DNA of 64,000 bases from a bacterium (GTDB lineage: Bacteria; Actinomycetota; Acidimicrobiia; Spongiisociales; ZC4RG35), in contig JAPPFD010000030.1 of assembly GCA_028823995.1 (NCBI GenBank), positions 1 through 64,000 on the forward strand. The letters are read 5' to 3'. Below, piece after piece: positions 18,154 to 26,759 of the stretch; position 1 is the first letter of the stretch, and the number at the start of each line of letters is the position of its first letter. The notes beneath the pieces are model-generated. The model had not been told where the DNA came from. It ran no database searches and saw only the letters and a program-made list of their open reading frames with translations. Position numbers and translations under genes: made by a program.

Positions 18154-19340
18154 TAGGTAAACGGCCATCCTTTCCAGTAATTACGAATCCGTAGCCAGAT
18201 CCCGTACAGACCCAATGGCTCGAAGATCATGAACAGGATCACCAGGAGACCGAACAAAACCTGGTTGAGTTGGAATACCGACAGTCCGGGACCTGCTCCG
18301 GGGAGGATGTTCACGACCCCGAAGTCATCGGGGGAGACGGAGATCACCGCGTCGGCGACCGAGGCCAGCAAGCCCTCTCCATCTGCGATCACGTTACTCA
18401 GCCATTCCGTGAAGTCCTGGACCAAACGGGGCAGCAGGATCACGAACGCCGACCCCATCAAGGCGCCCGAGACGGTGCCCGCCCCTCCGATGAGGATGAT
18501 GGCGATGAACTCCACCGACAGGAAGAGGTCCCAGGTCTCAGGAATCTGCCTCCCGACGAAAGATGCGAACAGAGCGCCGGCCACCCCGGCGTATGCCGAG
18601 GAAATCCCGAAGGCCATCAGTTTGTACTTGAACTCGTTCACACCCATTATCTCTGCGGCGATATCGCGGTCGCGAATAGCCTGGAAAGCGCGACCCGCCC
18701 TGGTGCGCTGCAGGTTCTTGGCCAGCACCGTCGCCACCACCAGGAGACCCAGCATCAAGAGATAGACCTTGGCCTCCTCGCTGATCTCGAATCCCAACCA
18801 GACTCCGTCTGAGGCGAAGTCAACCAAGGGCTCCTCCTCCTTCCACATCCGAAGCTGGAACTCCGGAAACCTTCGTCCCGCGAAGGACCCGCCGGTAATG
18901 AACTTGAGGTTGCGCCAAGCCCACTCGCCGATGAACACCAGTCCCAGGGTGGCGAATGCCAGATAGAGGCCCCGCACCCGCACCGCCGCCGGGCCAACCA
19001 GCAGCCCGATCGCAGCCGGGATGATTCCCGCCATGGGAAGCCAGATCCACATGGGCAGGCCCCAACCCCACAAATCGCCGGCGGGGGCGCCGAAGACCAC
19101 CCCCACATAGGCGCCGAGCCCCATGAAGAAGGCGTGCCCCAGGGAGACCTGGCCCGCCACTCCGGTTAGCAGGTTGATGCCCAAGGCCCCGATTCCGAAG
19201 ATGGCCACGTGCGACAAGAGCTTCATCCAGTCGTTGTTTCCGAGAAAGTCGGGGTAGATGGGGATGCTGGATGCGATGGGGGCGAGAGCCGCCAAGACCA
19301 GAAAAATCGCCAGCGCCACCTTCTTGGTGGTCGTGGGCAT
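18150..19340 (-). CDS. livM: Liv-type ABC transporter permease LivM
   Basis: 396 residues from ATG 19340 (MPTTTKKVALAIFLVLAALAP). Multiple membrane helices with LivM signatures GINLLTGVAGQVSLGHAFFMGLGAY, RVRGLYLAFATLGLVF, RAFQAIRDRDIAAEIMGVN and a C-terminal FEPLGLYG. The open frame continues upstream to 20102 but only as an out-of-frame shadow of livH. It carries an extra extracytoplasmic loop (about residues 150-185), rich in charged residues. Confidence 0.93.
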   Translation of the reverse strand: MPTTTKKVALAIFLVLAALAPIASSIPIYPDFLGNNDWMKLLSHVAIFGIGALGINLLTGVAGQVSLGHAFFMGLGAYVGVVFGAPAGDLWGWGLPMWIWLPMAGIIPAAIGLLVGPAAVRVRGLYLAFATLGLVFIGEWAWRNLKFITGGSFAGRRFPEFQLRMWKEEEPLVDFASDGVWLGFEISEEAKVYLLMLGLLVVATVLAKNLQRTRAGRAFQAIRDRDIAAEIMGVNEFKYKLMAFGISSAYAGVAGALFASFVGRQIPETWDLFLSVEFIAIILIGGAGTVSGALMGSAFVILLPRLVQDFTEWLSNVIADGEGLLASVADAVISVSPDDFGVVNILPGAGPGLSVFQLNQVLFGLLVILFMIFEPLGLYGIWLRIRNYWKGWPFTY

Positions 19341-19387
19341 CAGCGCCTGATCGGCGGAGTAGGAGGTGTGGAGGTGGGGACGTCCTC

Positions 19388-20356
19388 TCACACCCGCCTC
19401 ACTTCTGCGGTCCCGAAGATGCCGTAGGGACGGATGAACAGCACGATCATCATCACCAGATAAGGCACGATCCCGCTGAACCCGGTCCCGAACAACGAGT
19501 GGTTCAAATAGCTGCCGGCCGCAGCCTCCGCCACTCCCACCGCCAGCCCTCCGACCACCGCTCCCGTAACGGAATCCAGCCCTCCCAGAATGATGGCGGG
19601 AAAGGCGCGGAAAACAAGAAGCGCGGTGTCTGGGAACACCCCTATCCGCCGTGGGTAGACAGATCCGAAGATCCCACCCACCGTGGCCAATACGGCGCCG
19701 ATCGCCCAGGCAATGGCGAAGATGGCGCCGACATTGATTCCCTGGGCGCGGGCCGCTTCCTGATCGAACGCGGTGGCCCGCATGGCGATTCCGGTGCGGC
19801 TCCGAAAGAAGACCCCTACCAGCACCACTAGGGCCGCAGCCACCAGGAACTGAGCGATTTCGGTGTGGGCGATGATCACAAACCCCAGGTCGACAGCGGC
19901 GTCCCCCCAGGGATCGGCCATGGATCGGGGATCGGGACCGATGTAGTCGGTGACGATGGTCATGAGGATGATGTTCATCCCCACAGTGACGATGGCCACC
20001 GAGAACAGTTCCTCTCCCACCATGGGACGCAGGAAAACCCTCTCCAGAAGGATGCCCGTCAGCGCCGAGAGCGCCAACGCGGTCAACACCGAGATGGACC
20101 ACCCCAGGAGAGGAGGCAAATCGAGAAAACGACCGGGGAAATTGAGTTCCACCGCAACCCCGGCGGTGATGAAGGCCCCGAGAGTGGCCATGGCGCCGTG
20201 GGCGAAGTTCACCACCTGGGTGGCTTTGAATATGATGACGAACCCCATGGCCAGCAGGGCGTAGATGGTCCCCAGGGAGAGTCCGCTGACGATGGTGCCC
20301 GCCAATTTGCTGTATTCAGCTTGGGCCAGGATCTCCATGGTCAGAAGCCGAGCCAT
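19388..20356 (-). CDS. livH: Liv-type ABC transporter permease LivH
   Basis: 322 residues, about eight helices. Typical motifs: GLSLGTIYALLAMGFVIIFKATQVVNFAHGAMATLGAF, GIAMRATAFDQEAARAQGINV, and PAIILGGLDSVTGAVVGGLAVG. It forms the membrane channel with LivM. A second ATG at 20338 could be the true start. It lies 38 bases after the acyl-CoA ligase gene, a common pairing in actinobacteria. Confidence 0.93.
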   Translation of the reverse strand: MARLLTMEILAQAEYSKLAGTIVSGLSLGTIYALLAMGFVIIFKATQVVNFAHGAMATLGAFITAGVAVELNFPGRFLDLPPLLGWSISVLTALALSALTGILLERVFLRPMVGEELFSVAIVTVGMNIILMTIVTDYIGPDPRSMADPWGDAAVDLGFVIIAHTEIAQFLVAAALVVLVGVFFRSRTGIAMRATAFDQEAARAQGINVGAIFAIAWAIGAVLATVGGIFGSVYPRRIGVFPDTALLVFRAFPAIILGGLDSVTGAVVGGLAVGVAEAAAGSYLNHSLFGTGFSGIVPYLVMMIVLFIRPYGIFGTAEVRRV

Positions 20357-20394
20357 CAGGGCATCCGCAACCCAGTCGCCCGCATCAGCGCCAT

Positions 20395-22269
20395 TCAGGT
20401 CCTCGAGGAATACATGTCGACTATCAAGTCCCCGAACACTTCTTCCATTGACTCTCTCTTGAGCTTCTGAGTGGCGGTCAACTCTCCATCCTCATGGTCG
20501 AGTTCCTTGGGAAGCATGCGGAATTTGCGGATGTTCTCCACCCGGGCGAACTTGGAGTTCGTCCGGGCGATGACCCTCTTTATCAACTCCAGCACCTCAG
20601 GCTTTGATCCCAGGTCCCGGTAGGTCGTGTAGGGGATGTTACGACGGGTGGCCCAGTCCCCCACTGTGTCGGACTCGATGCCCACCAGCGCGGTGAGATA
20701 GTTCCTCCCGTCGCCGATCACCATCGCCTCCTTCACGAAGGGGGAGGTCTTGAGGCTGTTCTCGATCTCAGAGGGGGAGATGTTCTTCCCGCCGGAGGTA
20801 ATGATTATGTGTTTGATCCGGTCCACGATCTTGACGTGGGTGCCGTCCACCCATTCCCCCACATCCCCCGTACGCAGCCACCCGTCGGTGGTGAAGGCTT
20901 CGGCGGTCTCCTCCGGTTTGTTCCAGTATCCCCGGAAGACCCCTGGGTGTTTGGTCTGGATTTCCCCGGTCTCCGGATCAATCCGGAATCCCATTCCCGG
21001 ATAGGGTTCCCCCACCGTGCCCAGCTTCATCCGCCCATAGAAATTGTTGGTGGCAAACCCGGCGTTCTCGGTCATTCCGTACAACTCGTAGAGATTCACC
21101 CCCAGCCCATGGAAGAATTCGATAACCTCCGGAGCGATGGGCGCCGCCCCGGTTGCCGCAAACCTACACCGTCGCAGGCCGATCCTTTCCCGCACCGCCC
21201 GGAAGACCAGTGGGTAGCCAAGCATGAATAAAAGGCCGCTCTGCAAGGTGTGCCTACCCCCGTTGGCAACCCGCTGCCGTCCGACCACCCTGGCCAGTGC
21301 ACTGCAGAAGGACATGAAGACCCGCTTGAGAGGCGTGGCGTCCCTGCTCTTGATGATCACCGATGCATGGAGCTTTTCCCAGATGCGAGGAACAGCGAAG
21401 AAGAGGGTGGGTTGCACCTCCCGCAGATTCTCCTGCACAGTGTCGATGGACTCGGCGAAATTCAAGGTCGTCCCGGTAACCGCCGATGTCCAGGTGGAGA
21501 ATATTCGTTCGGCGACATGGCAAAGAGGCAGGTATGTGAGTATCTCGTCGGAGGGATTGGGCCCCACGTTGCTCGGCATGCGGCCATCGGCGTTGATCAG
21601 TTCATCGAAGCAGTACTCCGCATTGGCGTTGTCCAGCATCGCTCCCTTGGGCGGACCGGTGGTGCCCGAGGTGTACACCAGGGTCATCACATCGTCGGGG
21701 CGGGCCTCCCTCATCCGCTGTTCGACTGCTCCCGGATTCTCGGCCCGATGCCGACGGCCTCTCTCCAGGAACTCGTCCCAGAATATGAACCGCGGATCAT
21801 TCCGGTAGGCGCGGAAGCCCCGCGGCTCCACATGAATGACCTTCTCCAGATCGGGGAGAGTGTCGATCACCTCCATCAGCTTGTCCGCTTGTTCCTGGTC
21901 CTCCGCCAGGTGGACACGCGATCCGGAGTCGGAGAGTAGGTAACGGACCTCGGCCGCAGGGTTGGTCGGGTAGAGCCCGACCGTTATCCCTCGGATCGCC
22001 ACGGTGGCCACATCCAGGATCACCCACTCGGGACGGTCTTCGGAATGTATGGAGACCCGATCTGCCAGGTCCACCCCCAGTGACAAGAGGCCATGGGCCG
22101 CCAGCAACACCTGCTCCCAATACCTGCTCCAAGTGGTTTCCTGCCATATGCCCAAGTCCTTGTGGCGCAGCGCTACCAGGTGGGGACTGCTCATGGCCCG
22201 CTCTCTGACCAGGCGGGCGACAGTCCTTGTCCCCATCGCGGCCGCCGCCGGGGACACGCTGTTCTCCAT
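20395..22269 (-). CDS. Long-chain fatty-acyl-CoA synthetase (AMP-forming)
   Basis: About 624 residues from ATG 22269. AMP-binding motif TLVYTSGTTGPPKGAMLDNAN, linker region ELYGMTENAGFATNN, and the hinge TDGWLRTGDVGEW ... KIVDRIKHIIITSGGKNISPSEIEN. This matches the FACS/long-chain subgroup: an acyl-adenylate is formed and passed to CoA. It heads the Liv operon, suggesting that an imported carboxylate may be activated, or simply operon habit. A TTG at 22284 is an alternative start. Confidence 0.92.
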   Translation of the reverse strand: MENSVSPAAAAMGTRTVARLVRERAMSSPHLVALRHKDLGIWQETTWSRYWEQVLLAAHGLLSLGVDLADRVSIHSEDRPEWVILDVATVAIRGITVGLYPTNPAAEVRYLLSDSGSRVHLAEDQEQADKLMEVIDTLPDLEKVIHVEPRGFRAYRNDPRFIFWDEFLERGRRHRAENPGAVEQRMREARPDDVMTLVYTSGTTGPPKGAMLDNANAEYCFDELINADGRMPSNVGPNPSDEILTYLPLCHVAERIFSTWTSAVTGTTLNFAESIDTVQENLREVQPTLFFAVPRIWEKLHASVIIKSRDATPLKRVFMSFCSALARVVGRQRVANGGRHTLQSGLLFMLGYPLVFRAVRERIGLRRCRFAATGAAPIAPEVIEFFHGLGVNLYELYGMTENAGFATNNFYGRMKLGTVGEPYPGMGFRIDPETGEIQTKHPGVFRGYWNKPEETAEAFTTDGWLRTGDVGEWVDGTHVKIVDRIKHIIITSGGKNISPSEIENSLKTSPFVKEAMVIGDGRNYLTALVGIESDTVGDWATRRNIPYTTYRDLGSKPEVLELIKRVIARTNSKFARVENIRKFRMLPKELDHEDGELTATQKLKRESMEEVFGDLIVDMYSSRT

Positions 22270-22291
22270 GACGACCGTCACCAAATGCTCC

Positions 22292-22726
22292 CTAGGACCC
22301 CAGCGACCATTCCGCGCCGCCCTCCCAATGCTCCTTCTTCCAAATGGGCGCCCTCTCCTTCAACTCGTCTATCAGGTAGCGAGCCGCGGCGAAGGCCTCC
22401 GCCCGATGGGCGCTGGAGACCGCCACCGCCACCGCCACCTCTCCCACTTCCACCCTGCCCATGCGGTGCTCCACCGCCATGGCGATGACCGACCAGCGTC
22501 GGGCGGCCTCCGAGACGATTTCTGTGATCTTTCCGCACACCCGGGTCCTGTACACCTCATACTCGAGATGGGTCACCCCCTCCCGGCGCGGGGAGTGGTT
22601 GCGGACGGTCCCCAAGAACAGGGCAACAGCCCCCGCCTCGGGATGGCCCACCTCCTCCAGCAAGGCAGCCACGTCGATGCCATCTTCCACCACCGCGACG
22701 CGGGATCGGGGGAAAGGGGTGTTCAT
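22292..22726 (-). CDS. moaE: Molybdopterin synthase catalytic subunit MoaE
   Basis: 144 residues with MoaE motifs: ALFLGTVRNHSPRREGVTHLEYEVY, HRMGRVEVGEVAVAVAVSSAHRAEAF and the active-site lysine region ELKERAPIWKKEHW. It converts precursor Z to molybdopterin together with MoaD. No other moa/moe gene is nearby. It is divergent from the next gene with 41 bases between them. Confidence 0.93.
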   Translation of the reverse strand: MNTPFPRSRVAVVEDGIDVAALLEEVGHPEAGAVALFLGTVRNHSPRREGVTHLEYEVYRTRVCGKITEIVSEAARRWSVIAMAVEHRMGRVEVGEVAVAVAVSSAHRAEAFAAARYLIDELKERAPIWKKEHWEGGAEWSLGS

Positions 22727-22767
22727 ACACAGAGAAGTTAGCCCCAAGCCGCCGTAAAATCAGCGCG

Positions 22768-23847
22768 GTGAGCGAAGATCTCTTCACCCGGTTGATGCGA
22801 ATGTTCAACCAGCCCGGCCCGGTGAACCTGGACCTGGCCCGCGAGATTTCCCGCCATCTGGCCGGAGAGGCCCAGTTGCTCAATCCATGGACCTCCGAAG
22901 AACTCATCGAATTGGTGAGATTGGCCGAGTACCAGGTTTCCGAGGTCGCTCCCTTCAGCTTCCCACCCGCCTCGACCGTGATCCCGCTCGGTCCCCGGGA
23001 GTGGGGGGACGCCATGGTGGAGGAATTCGCCCCTGTGGTGGAGCCGTTCGCGGCCCAGGTGGGAGAGGGCGCAGCAGGCCAGCCTTGGGGGATGCTGATC
23101 CCGTTGGGCCCGGTCATAGCCGGCGCGCAACTCGGGGCCATGGCGGGGCTGATGGCCGGCCGGGTGATCGGAGCCTGCGAGACCGGCCTTCCCACCGGGC
23201 TCTCCAACCGGACCCTCCTGGTGGCTACGGTGATAGAAGACCTGGCCGACCAACTGCCCGTGGACGGGCGCCAGGTGCGCATGTGGGCGGCTCTCTATGA
23301 GACGGCCCACCGGGCGGTGTTCTCCCTTCCGCATGTGGCGGACCTCTTCCGCACATTCAATGAGGACTATGCCTCAAGGCTGAAACTGGCGCCGGACTCG
23401 CTGATGGAGCAACTCGGGTCGATAGGAAACGACCCATCGGCGATCTTCCAGTTGGATCTGGAAGACGAGGGAACAGACCTCTTCGACTCCTCGGCGGCCG
23501 GGCCGGCCCGCGAGAACCTGAGCGCTTTTCTGGGCATGACCGGCGGAATGGCGCGGTGGCTGGTCGCCGAAGCGGGAGCCCGGCTGCTTCCCGACCTCGA
23601 CACGATCGCTTCGGAACGTGAAGGCACCCTGGACCTCTCGGATCCGGCCGCGCAGACCGGAGCGATGGTCACCGCCTCTCCGGAAGCCATTGCCGCCGGG
23701 GAAGTCTTCCTTGCCGAAGTCGAGGAACGTTTCGGGCCTGCCGCCGCCCAGCGCATCTGGCAGCCCGACGGATTCCCAACCCCCGAGGAGATCTACGACC
23801 CCGTGGGTTGGGCGGCCAGGGTGTTGCTGAACGATCCGCTCTGGTAG
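22768..23847 (+). CDS. DUF2342/Zincin_2-like protein with altered metal motif
   Basis: 359 residues from GTG 22768. The order of segments (N-terminal helical region with SRHLAGEAQLLNPWT, a Gly/Ala-rich GPVIAGAQLGAMAGLMAGRVIG, then ALYETAHRAVF and an Asp/Glu-rich middle) matches the actinobacterial zinc-dependent metalloprotease-like family often found with F420 genes. The expected HExxH appears as YETAH, so the first metal histidine is a tyrosine. Either this member is catalytically dead or it binds metal differently. Confidence 0.75.
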   Translation: MSEDLFTRLMRMFNQPGPVNLDLAREISRHLAGEAQLLNPWTSEELIELVRLAEYQVSEVAPFSFPPASTVIPLGPREWGDAMVEEFAPVVEPFAAQVGEGAAGQPWGMLIPLGPVIAGAQLGAMAGLMAGRVIGACETGLPTGLSNRTLLVATVIEDLADQLPVDGRQVRMWAALYETAHRAVFSLPHVADLFRTFNEDYASRLKLAPDSLMEQLGSIGNDPSAIFQLDLEDEGTDLFDSSAAGPARENLSAFLGMTGGMARWLVAEAGARLLPDLDTIASEREGTLDLSDPAAQTGAMVTASPEAIAAGEVFLAEVEERFGPAAAQRIWQPDGFPTPEEIYDPVGWAARVLLNDPLW

Positions 23848-23894
23848 TCCTGTAAGCTTCGGCAACTACTGTCCCCGACCCGGGAGAACCCAAA

Positions 23895-24353
23895 ATGCCT
23901 GCAGAAGTCGGCGCACCCGCTCCCTCCTTCTCTTTGCACGATCAGGACGGCAACACCGTGACCCTGGACGATTTGAACAACCGCAACACGCTGCTGGTGT
24001 TCATTCCTTTCCCCTTCACCGGCATCTGTGAAGCAGAACTCTGTGAGATCCGAGACCACTCCGAAGACATCTCGGGTCTCGACGCAAATGTGGTGGTGAT
24101 CACCTGCGACACCCGCTTCTCCAACAAGAAGTGGGCGGATGAGCAAGGGTTTGAGTTCCCCATCCTCTCCGACTTCTGGCCACACGGCCAGACCGCCCGG
24201 GAGTATGGGTGCTTCAATGACGAAATGGGCGTGGCGTCACGGTCCACTTACGTACTCGACCAGAACGGAGTGGTCAGGGAGATAATCTCCACCGACGCGT
24301 TGAAGACTCCTCGCGAATTCCAGAGCTACGGCGAGGCGCTGCAACGCCTCTGA
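23895..24353 (+). CDS. AhpE-like peroxiredoxin
   Basis: 152 residues with the peroxiredoxin active site PFPFTGICEAELCEIRD: peroxidatic C45 plus another cysteine at C50. Arg in SRSTYVLDQNGVVR completes the pocket. It reduces hydroperoxides using a thiol donor; actinobacterial AhpE proteins use mycothiol or mycoredoxin. GGGAG lies at good distance from ATG 23895. Confidence 0.92.
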   Translation: MPAEVGAPAPSFSLHDQDGNTVTLDDLNNRNTLLVFIPFPFTGICEAELCEIRDHSEDISGLDANVVVITCDTRFSNKKWADEQGFEFPILSDFWPHGQTAREYGCFNDEMGVASRSTYVLDQNGVVREIISTDALKTPREFQSYGEALQRL

Positions 24354-24395
24354 TCGGCGGGTACTCCCCAGCGGCGTCCGCCGTTTGAGTTGTTC

Positions 24396-24623
24396 CTAGG
24401 AGTCCTCAGCGGCGTCCGCCGCAGCGTCGGCGTCCATGGCGGCGGCTTCTTCGGCTTTGCCTTCTTCAACCCCCTTGCGGAACTCGCGGGCAGATGATCC
24501 CAACGATCGCGCCAGCTTGGGAAGCTTGGAGGCGCCGAACAGGAGCAGCAGTATCAGAACAATTATCCCAAGTTCCAAGGGTTTCAGCCCGAACAACGTC
24601 TTCTCCTTTGTGGTCTCTTGCAC
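24396..24623 (-). CDS. tatA: Twin-arginine translocase subunit TatA
   Basis: 75 residues from GTG 24623: one membrane helix (PLELGIIVLILLLLFGASKLP), then the amphipathic helix KLARSLGSSAREFRKGVEEG and an acidic Ala/Asp/Glu tail. This is the TatA/E pattern with the FGxxKLP hinge. It exports folded proteins with TatC, which is not in the window. Confidence 0.92.
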   Translation of the reverse strand: MQETTKEKTLFGLKPLELGIIVLILLLLFGASKLPKLARSLGSSAREFRKGVEEGKAEEAAAMDADAAADAAEDS

Positions 24624-24641
24624 CGCCGGGGTGCGGAGCAG

Positions 24642-25526
24642 TTAGCCCAAGGCTAGCGCATCGATGGCTTTCTGGAGCCGCTCCCTGGTGACAAACCGGA
24701 TCCGGGGGTCTCGGCGTTCCCACTCGTAGACGGAAAAAGGCCCATATTTCTCCGTAACCAGCATCCCGCGGGCCATGCGGGAGCCTGCCATGTCCATGAC
24801 GAAGCGGCGCATGTCGCTCTCCGTGAGTTCAGGATGCCCATCCGCCAGGTGTGGGATCTCCCTCACCATCACCGTGGCGGCGCCCTTGCGGGCGTGGAAG
24901 GTTACCGAATCCGGACCCGGGGACACCGTGTAGCCTCGCAGGGCCAGAATGGCGCGCACCAACGCCCCGGCGGTCATGTCACCGGGATCTACGCCCTGGA
25001 GGCGGAGGGCAGCCTCCACCTTGGCCGGGATGGTCAGAAACACCGCCAGGGGCGCCAGCGCCTCCCCCTCGGAGGTTGGGGTCGGCGTAGCCGAGGCTCC
25101 GGCCGCCACGAAGTCGCTGTCCAGCGGATCTCGGGTTGCCTCTGAGAGCCCCACGATCTCGGGGACGGGAAAGTTCTCGGGAAGCTTGCCCGGCTCGTCG
25201 AAGTCCACACTCCCCACTCGTTTCGACTGGTCCTTGTGGACGACGAAGACCTCTACCCTGTCCAAGCCTTCCAGGGGAAGGGTCTGGCGGGCGCGCCGCA
25301 CAGCCTCCAGGGCGTAGTAGCACAGCAGGTCGGCGAGGATCGGGTCGTCCTCAACCATCGGCACTCCGAAGGTGACCTGGATCGCATCCCCGGAAACCGA
25401 TAGGTCATGAAGGTTTGGGACCGGCGCCAGGGGATCCGGCTCGGGTTGGGAGGCGGAGCGGGGACGGACGCGACGAACCAGGCGAACCACCAAGATGATG
25501 AGGCCTGCCAACGCCAGCAGAAGCAC
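24642..25526 (-). CDS. Membrane-anchored protein with a C-terminal Mrr-like domain
   Basis: About 294 residues. One N-terminal helix (LLLALAGLIILVVRLVRRVR), then a domain with FVVHKDQSKRVGSVDFDEPG. The C-terminal domain runs LRGYTVSPGPDSVTFHARKG ... RMARGMLVTEKYGPFSVYEWERRDPRIRFV ... LQKAIDAL. It resembles the fold order of Mrr/PD-(D/E)xK nuclease domains but lacks a clear catalytic D-ExK set. GTG 25526 falls inside the membrane helix and has no ribosome-binding site. A CTG or ATT codon 15-25 bases upstream follows a GGGAG and may be the real start. Confidence 0.6.
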   Translation of the reverse strand: MLLLALAGLIILVVRLVRRVRPRSASQPEPDPLAPVPNLHDLSVSGDAIQVTFGVPMVEDDPILADLLCYYALEAVRRARQTLPLEGLDRVEVFVVHKDQSKRVGSVDFDEPGKLPENFPVPEIVGLSEATRDPLDSDFVAAGASATPTPTSEGEALAPLAVFLTIPAKVEAALRLQGVDPGDMTAGALVRAILALRGYTVSPGPDSVTFHARKGAATVMVREIPHLADGHPELTESDMRRFVMDMAGSRMARGMLVTEKYGPFSVYEWERRDPRIRFVTRERLQKAIDALALG

Positions 25527-25588
25527 GGCATAACCGAACAGTCCCAGAATTACTCCCTAGTTCTCGACCTCTCCATTGTAGGGAGATC

Positions 25589-25864
25589 TCAGGAGGCTAC
25601 CGCCGTCCTCCTCGACCGCTCGTGCCGCACCCGGCGACGCTCCCGCTCCGACAACCCTCCCCAGATTCCAAACCGCTCGCCGTTGTCCAGCGCGAAGTCC
25701 AGGCATTCGATCTTCACCTGGCACTCCCCACAGATCGCCTTGGCCTTGCGGGTGGAGGACCCCCGCTCGGGAAAGAACAAATCGGTATCCGCTCCCAGGC
25801 AGTTGGCATAGTTCTGCCAGCCCAACTGATCGTTGGCCATCGCATCTATCAAGCTCCGTCGCAT
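25589..25864 (-). CDS. WhiB-family [4Fe-4S] transcriptional regulator
   Basis: 91 residues with the four cluster cysteines C22, C45, C48 and C54, the family turn GIWGG (66-70) and the basic C-terminal SERERRRVRHERSRR DNA-binding tail. Wbl proteins are restricted to Actinobacteria and act with the housekeeping sigma factor in stress or developmental control. AGGA lies eight bases before ATG 25864. A strong promoter and a perfect palindrome lie just upstream. Confidence 0.95.
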   Translation of the reverse strand: MRRSLIDAMANDQLGWQNYANCLGADTDLFFPERGSSTRKAKAICGECQVKIECLDFALDNGERFGIWGGLSERERRRVRHERSRRTAVAS

Positions 25865-25908
25865 CTTCCGTCCTTATCTCCAAAACCAGGCCGCCCGCCG
25901 CCTGGTCG

Positions 25909-25922
25909 TTACATCGATGTAA
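25909..25922. promoter_or_regulatory. Perfect 14-base palindrome in the whiB-family leader
   Basis: TTACATCGATGTAA is fully self-complementary. It lies 13 bases downstream of the -10 box of the adjacent promoter, around the expected first 20 transcribed bases, a classic repressor position. It could equally serve the divergent sdhC promoter region. Confidence 0.55.
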
Positions 25923-25935
25923 TTACAATCATGCG

Positions 25936-25964
25936 ACTATAGACAGGGAGCGGGACATTGTCAA
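25936..25964 (-). promoter_or_regulatory. Strong housekeeping promoter of the whiB-family gene
   Basis: On the minus strand a consensus TTGACA (25959-25964) is followed after exactly 17 bases by TATAGT (25936-25941). This is the best sigma-70-type promoter I found in the window. It reads towards the whiB-family gene, giving a leader of about 65 bases. Confidence 0.8.
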
Positions 25965-26084
25965 ATGAGAAAGGAGGCTGCGGCGCACTGTCTCCGGAAC
26001 GTTTACAATCTTTGGGCAGTCGATGCCTGAACGAGTCCCTTGACGCCCGCCTCCGTTTCAACCTCTCGACGCCGTCCCTGGCCG

Positions 26085-26759
26085 ATGGAGTTCTACCGCT
26101 CGGCTGTCGGGAAAAAGTGGGTCATGGCCGTCACCGGCATCGCCCTCCTGGGGTTCGTGCTGGCCCACATGATCGGCAACCTCAAGGTATATCTGGGTGA
26201 AGGGCAGCTGGACTCCTACGCCCACTTCCTGAGGGAACTGCTTTACCCGCTCCTTCCCAAGACCGTCACCCTCTGGCTGATGCGGACCGGGTTGGTGATC
26301 GCCTTCCTGCTGCACATCCACGCCGCGGCCAGCCTCACCTTGCTGAATCGACGGGCCAACACCGCCTATCAGGGGCCCCGCGACCTGGCGGTGGCTAGCT
26401 ACGCCTCCCGAACCATGCGATGGAGCGGCGTGATCGTGGCCGTCTTCCTGCTGTGGCATCTCGCCGATCTGACCTGGGGAGTGACTCCCATGGCGCCTGA
26501 GGGATGGACGGCCGGGGCGGTGGAGGCCAACCTGGCCGCCTCCCTGTCCCGGGGAGGGGTAGCAGTCCTGTACATCGTGGCCAATCTGCTGCTGGGCATC
26601 CACATCTACCACGGCGCATGGTCTCTCTTCCAAAGTCTGGGATTGGCCCATCCCTCCTACAACCGCTGGCGACGCCGGTTCGCGCAGGCCTTTTCCGCGG
26701 TGATCGTGATCGGCAACGTCAGCATACCGATCGCGGTCTGGACCGGGTGGGTGGGATGA
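26085..26759 (+). CDS. sdhC: Succinate dehydrogenase cytochrome b subunit
   Basis: About 224 residues with five membrane helices and conserved histidines ([44 protein letters not shown]), matching the cytochrome b558 single-anchor family that needs no SdhD. It anchors SdhAB and passes electrons to quinone through haem. The open frame begins with a TTG at 26040 but ATG 26085 ([12 protein letters not shown]) matches the family start. Overlaps sdhA by ATGA. Confidence 0.93.
   Translation: MEFYRSAVGKKWVMAVTGIALLGFVLAHMIGNLKVYLGEGQLDSYAHFLRELLYPLLPKTVTLWLMRTGLVIAFLLHIHAAASLTLLNRRANTAYQGPRDLAVASYASRTMRWSGVIVAVFLLWHLADLTWGVTPMAPEGWTAGAVEANLAASLSRGGVAVLYIVANLLLGIHIYHGAWSLFQSLGLAHPSYNRWRRRFAQAFSAVIVIGNVSIPIAVWTGWVG

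Noticed and set aside
19341-20102. Upstream extension of the livM frame
   Set aside because: Antisense-like low-complexity shadow of livH; LivM begins at the MPTTTKK start.
24370-24430. CGGCGTCCGCCG hairpin repeated twice between the peroxiredoxin and tatA genes
   Set aside because: Four-base stems in GC-rich DNA, one copy inside tatA coding sequence; too weak to call terminators or repeats.
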